In this document: piece by piece, positions 5,326-6,574 of the stretch
Layout: each line of letters opens with the position of its first letter
How positions within the stretch are numbered: position 1 is the first letter of the stretch
Made by a program: the position numbers and the translations under genes
Notes under the pieces: generated by a model
Database searches by the model: none
What the model was told of the DNA's origin: nothing
The model's input: only the letters and a program-made list of their open reading frames with translations
Source of the DNA: Eubacterium sp. UBA3720
GTDB lineage: Bacteria; Bacillota; Clostridia; Lachnospirales; Lachnospiraceae
Direction: 5' to 3'
Assembly: GCA_002371335.1 (NCBI GenBank)
Contig: DFHP01000154.1
Span: 1 to 6,574 of the forward strand
DNA: 6,574 nt

Positions 5326-6574
5326 TTATTTTTCAAGTTCTTTAAGCGCAAGTCTCGCGGCTTCAGTCAGGCTTTCCGACGAATAAGTCGCCTTGCTGAC
5401 CGCATCAATATTGTCGGCACTTTGTCTGTTTACGATCTGATTCAGAATGCCCTCATATACAACGCCCCTGCTGGTCCAGCCATCCGCTGCACGATTGAAA
5501 AACATGTCGTTATCACTCCATATCTCCTCGTCAGACAGATCATCATATCTCTCTGCCGAGGCGTTCGTGATCCTTCCGTTCTCAACTCTGACCGTTACCT
5601 TCACCGTATATGTAAAGGTTTCGTCGTCGGTACAGACTACCGTTGCCCAGCATTCGCCGTCTTTGTATCGCGATTCCTCCGTATCTTTATCAACATCAGA
5701 TCCGTCTGTGACTGTTCCGTCATCTCCGCCCTGGTCTTCCGTGGTATCCTTATCCCCGCCGGTATCCTTATCTTTGCCGCCATCCGCATCGCTTCCGCCG
5801 GCATCCTTTCCATCTTCTCCTTCATGGGTCTTATCCGGATCCGCCGCTTCTTTTCCGTCTCCCGATTCTTCGCCATTTTGCTTCACGGCCTTTGCGACAG
5901 CCTCTTTAACCGCATCAATAAGACCATTGGAGGAAAATGTGGCGCCCGATACCACATCCACATCCGCAGACTGGGCTCTCATAATAGAATCCAGCACTCC
6001 CTGTGCTTTTCTGAGATATGCAGACGTCTCTCCTTCCGCGGACGTAATTGCAATGGTGGTGATCCGCCCGCCGTTTACCTTCACCTCCACTGTTATATCG
6101 CCGCCATAACCTTCGCCTGTTCCGGTATATACTCCATCGGTGAGCTCCTGCGCCGGCATTGCTTTTTCTTCCGGCAGGCCTTCATTACCTCCGTCTGATC
6201 CGCTTCCGTCAGGCACCGCTGCCAGTGACATAGCCTGTTTCACTGCGTCAATGATACCCGTCGATGAAAATGTAGCGCCGGAGATAGTATCCACATCCGC
6301 AGTCTGCTTCTTTAATATATCCGGCACCAGATTCCTTGCTTTCGCAAAATATGCCGGCGTCTCCTTTTCCGCGGAAACGATCTGAATATTTGTCATCAGA
6401 CCTTTGGAAACAGTGACTTTGACTATGATATCTCCGCCAAAGCCGGTTCCTGCGCCGGCATACACGCCATCCTTAAGCGTCTTGGCAGGTTTTGTTTTGA
6501 TCGCCGCGGCGTCAATGCTGAATATATTGCTCTGAGAATCTGTCTGCTGCTCCTGCTCTTTTTCTTCTGTTCCT
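5326..6574 (-). CDS. Multi-domain FMN-binding protein, extracytosolic (N-terminus outside window)
   Basis: The frame is open to the window edge, so the 415 visible residues lack the true N-terminus and any signal peptide. Visible residues 1-34 are a Glu/Gln- and Lys-containing lead. Two close FMN_bind domains follow, at about 35-118 and 145-231. Each begins DGVY(A/T)GxGxGxGGDI and ends with an ApbE flavinylation site: DTISGAT (encoded 6271-6291) and DVVSGAT (5938-5958). A linker of about 70 residues very rich in Asp, Gly and Lys (encoded 5671-5877) joins them to a third, diverged domain (302-415). That domain starts YKDGECWATV and ends DAVSKATYSS (site encoded 5386-5406). The third site keeps the threonine but has Lys in place of Gly, so its flavinylation is doubtful. 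The protein probably displays several covalent flavins outside the membrane as an electron wire or store. It is upstream of, and on the same strand as, the small FMN protein and the Fe-S protein. An internal GTG at 6465 lies inside domain 1 and is not a real start. Confidence 0.92.
   Translation of the reverse strand, partial: GTEEKEQEQQTDSQSNIFSIDAAAIKTKPAKTLKDGVYAGAGTGFGGDIIVKVTVSKGLMTNIQIVSAEKETPAYFAKARNLVPDILKKQTADVDTISGATFSSTGIIDAVKQAMSLAAVPDGSGSDGGNEGLPEEKAMPAQELTDGVYTGTGEGYGGDITVEVKVNGGRITTIAITSAEGETSAYLRKAQGVLDSIMRAQSADVDVVSGATFSSNGLIDAVKEAVAKAVKQNGEESGDGKEAADPDKTHEGEDGKDAGGSDADGGKDKDTGGDKDTTEDQGGDDGTVTDGSDVDKDTEESRYKDGECWATVVCTDDETFTYTVKVTVRVENGRITNASAERYDDLSDEEIWSDNDMFFNRAADGWTSRGVVYEGILNQIVNRQSADNIDAVSKATYSSESLTEAARLALKELEK

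Noticed and set aside
5422..6198. Long plus-strand open frames opposite the multi-flavin protein (also 5447-6109)
   Set aside because: They are shadows of a clear three-domain FMN protein on the other strand. Their products are low-complexity Ser/Pro- or Ile/Arg-rich and resemble no family.

Overview
The window looks like accessory chromosome of a Gram-positive anaerobe of the Clostridia, most likely a gut Lachnospiraceae-type organism. The basis is moderate GC, strong AAGGAGG-type ribosome binding sites, a DUF975 membrane protein, a clostridial-style AraC regulator, and RnfG/NqrC-type FMN-binding proteins next to a membrane polyferredoxin. This assignment is inferred from family content and no sequence search was possible.

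Positions 1-2327 hold a sugar or polyol catabolism locus. Two Gfo/Idh/MocA (inositol 2-dehydrogenase-like) oxidoreductases are read leftward, the second one cut by the window edge. They are divergent from an AraC-family regulator read rightward. The 174-bp gap between them carries promoter-like elements for both directions whose -10 hexamers overlap, plus two short inverted repeats, so the AraC protein probably controls the oxidoreductases and perhaps itself.

Positions 2328-3258 hold a single rightward gene for a DUF975 integral membrane protein, facing a strong hairpin terminator that serves leftward transcripts.

Positions 3347-6574 hold a leftward redox module. Transcription enters from the right through a secreted or surface protein with at least three FMN-binding-type domains (partial, N-terminus outside the window). 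A 262-bp spacer follows, with a potentially structured element closed by a perfect 12-bp inverted repeat. Next come a small membrane-anchored single-domain FMN-binding protein and, one base after its stop, a NapH/NosR-type membrane protein with two 4Fe-4S motifs. The last gene runs into an array of four and a half 31-bp tandem repeats, then the terminator. Three of the four FMN domains keep the D-x-x-S-G-A-T site at which ApbE transferases attach FMN to threonine; the last domain of the large protein has S-K-A-T instead. The simplest reading is an electron-transfer chain that carries electrons from the cytoplasmic or membrane side, through Fe-S clusters, to covalently bound flavins outside the cell. 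No ApbE gene, terminal reductase or substrate-specific domain is visible here, so the final acceptor is unknown.

The most unusual items are the multi-flavin protein with its degenerate third site and its Asp/Gly/Lys-rich linker, the inverted-repeat element between the two flavoprotein genes, the 31-bp tandem array that ends on a stop codon, and a 15-residue repeat in the cytoplasmic tail of the Fe-S protein.
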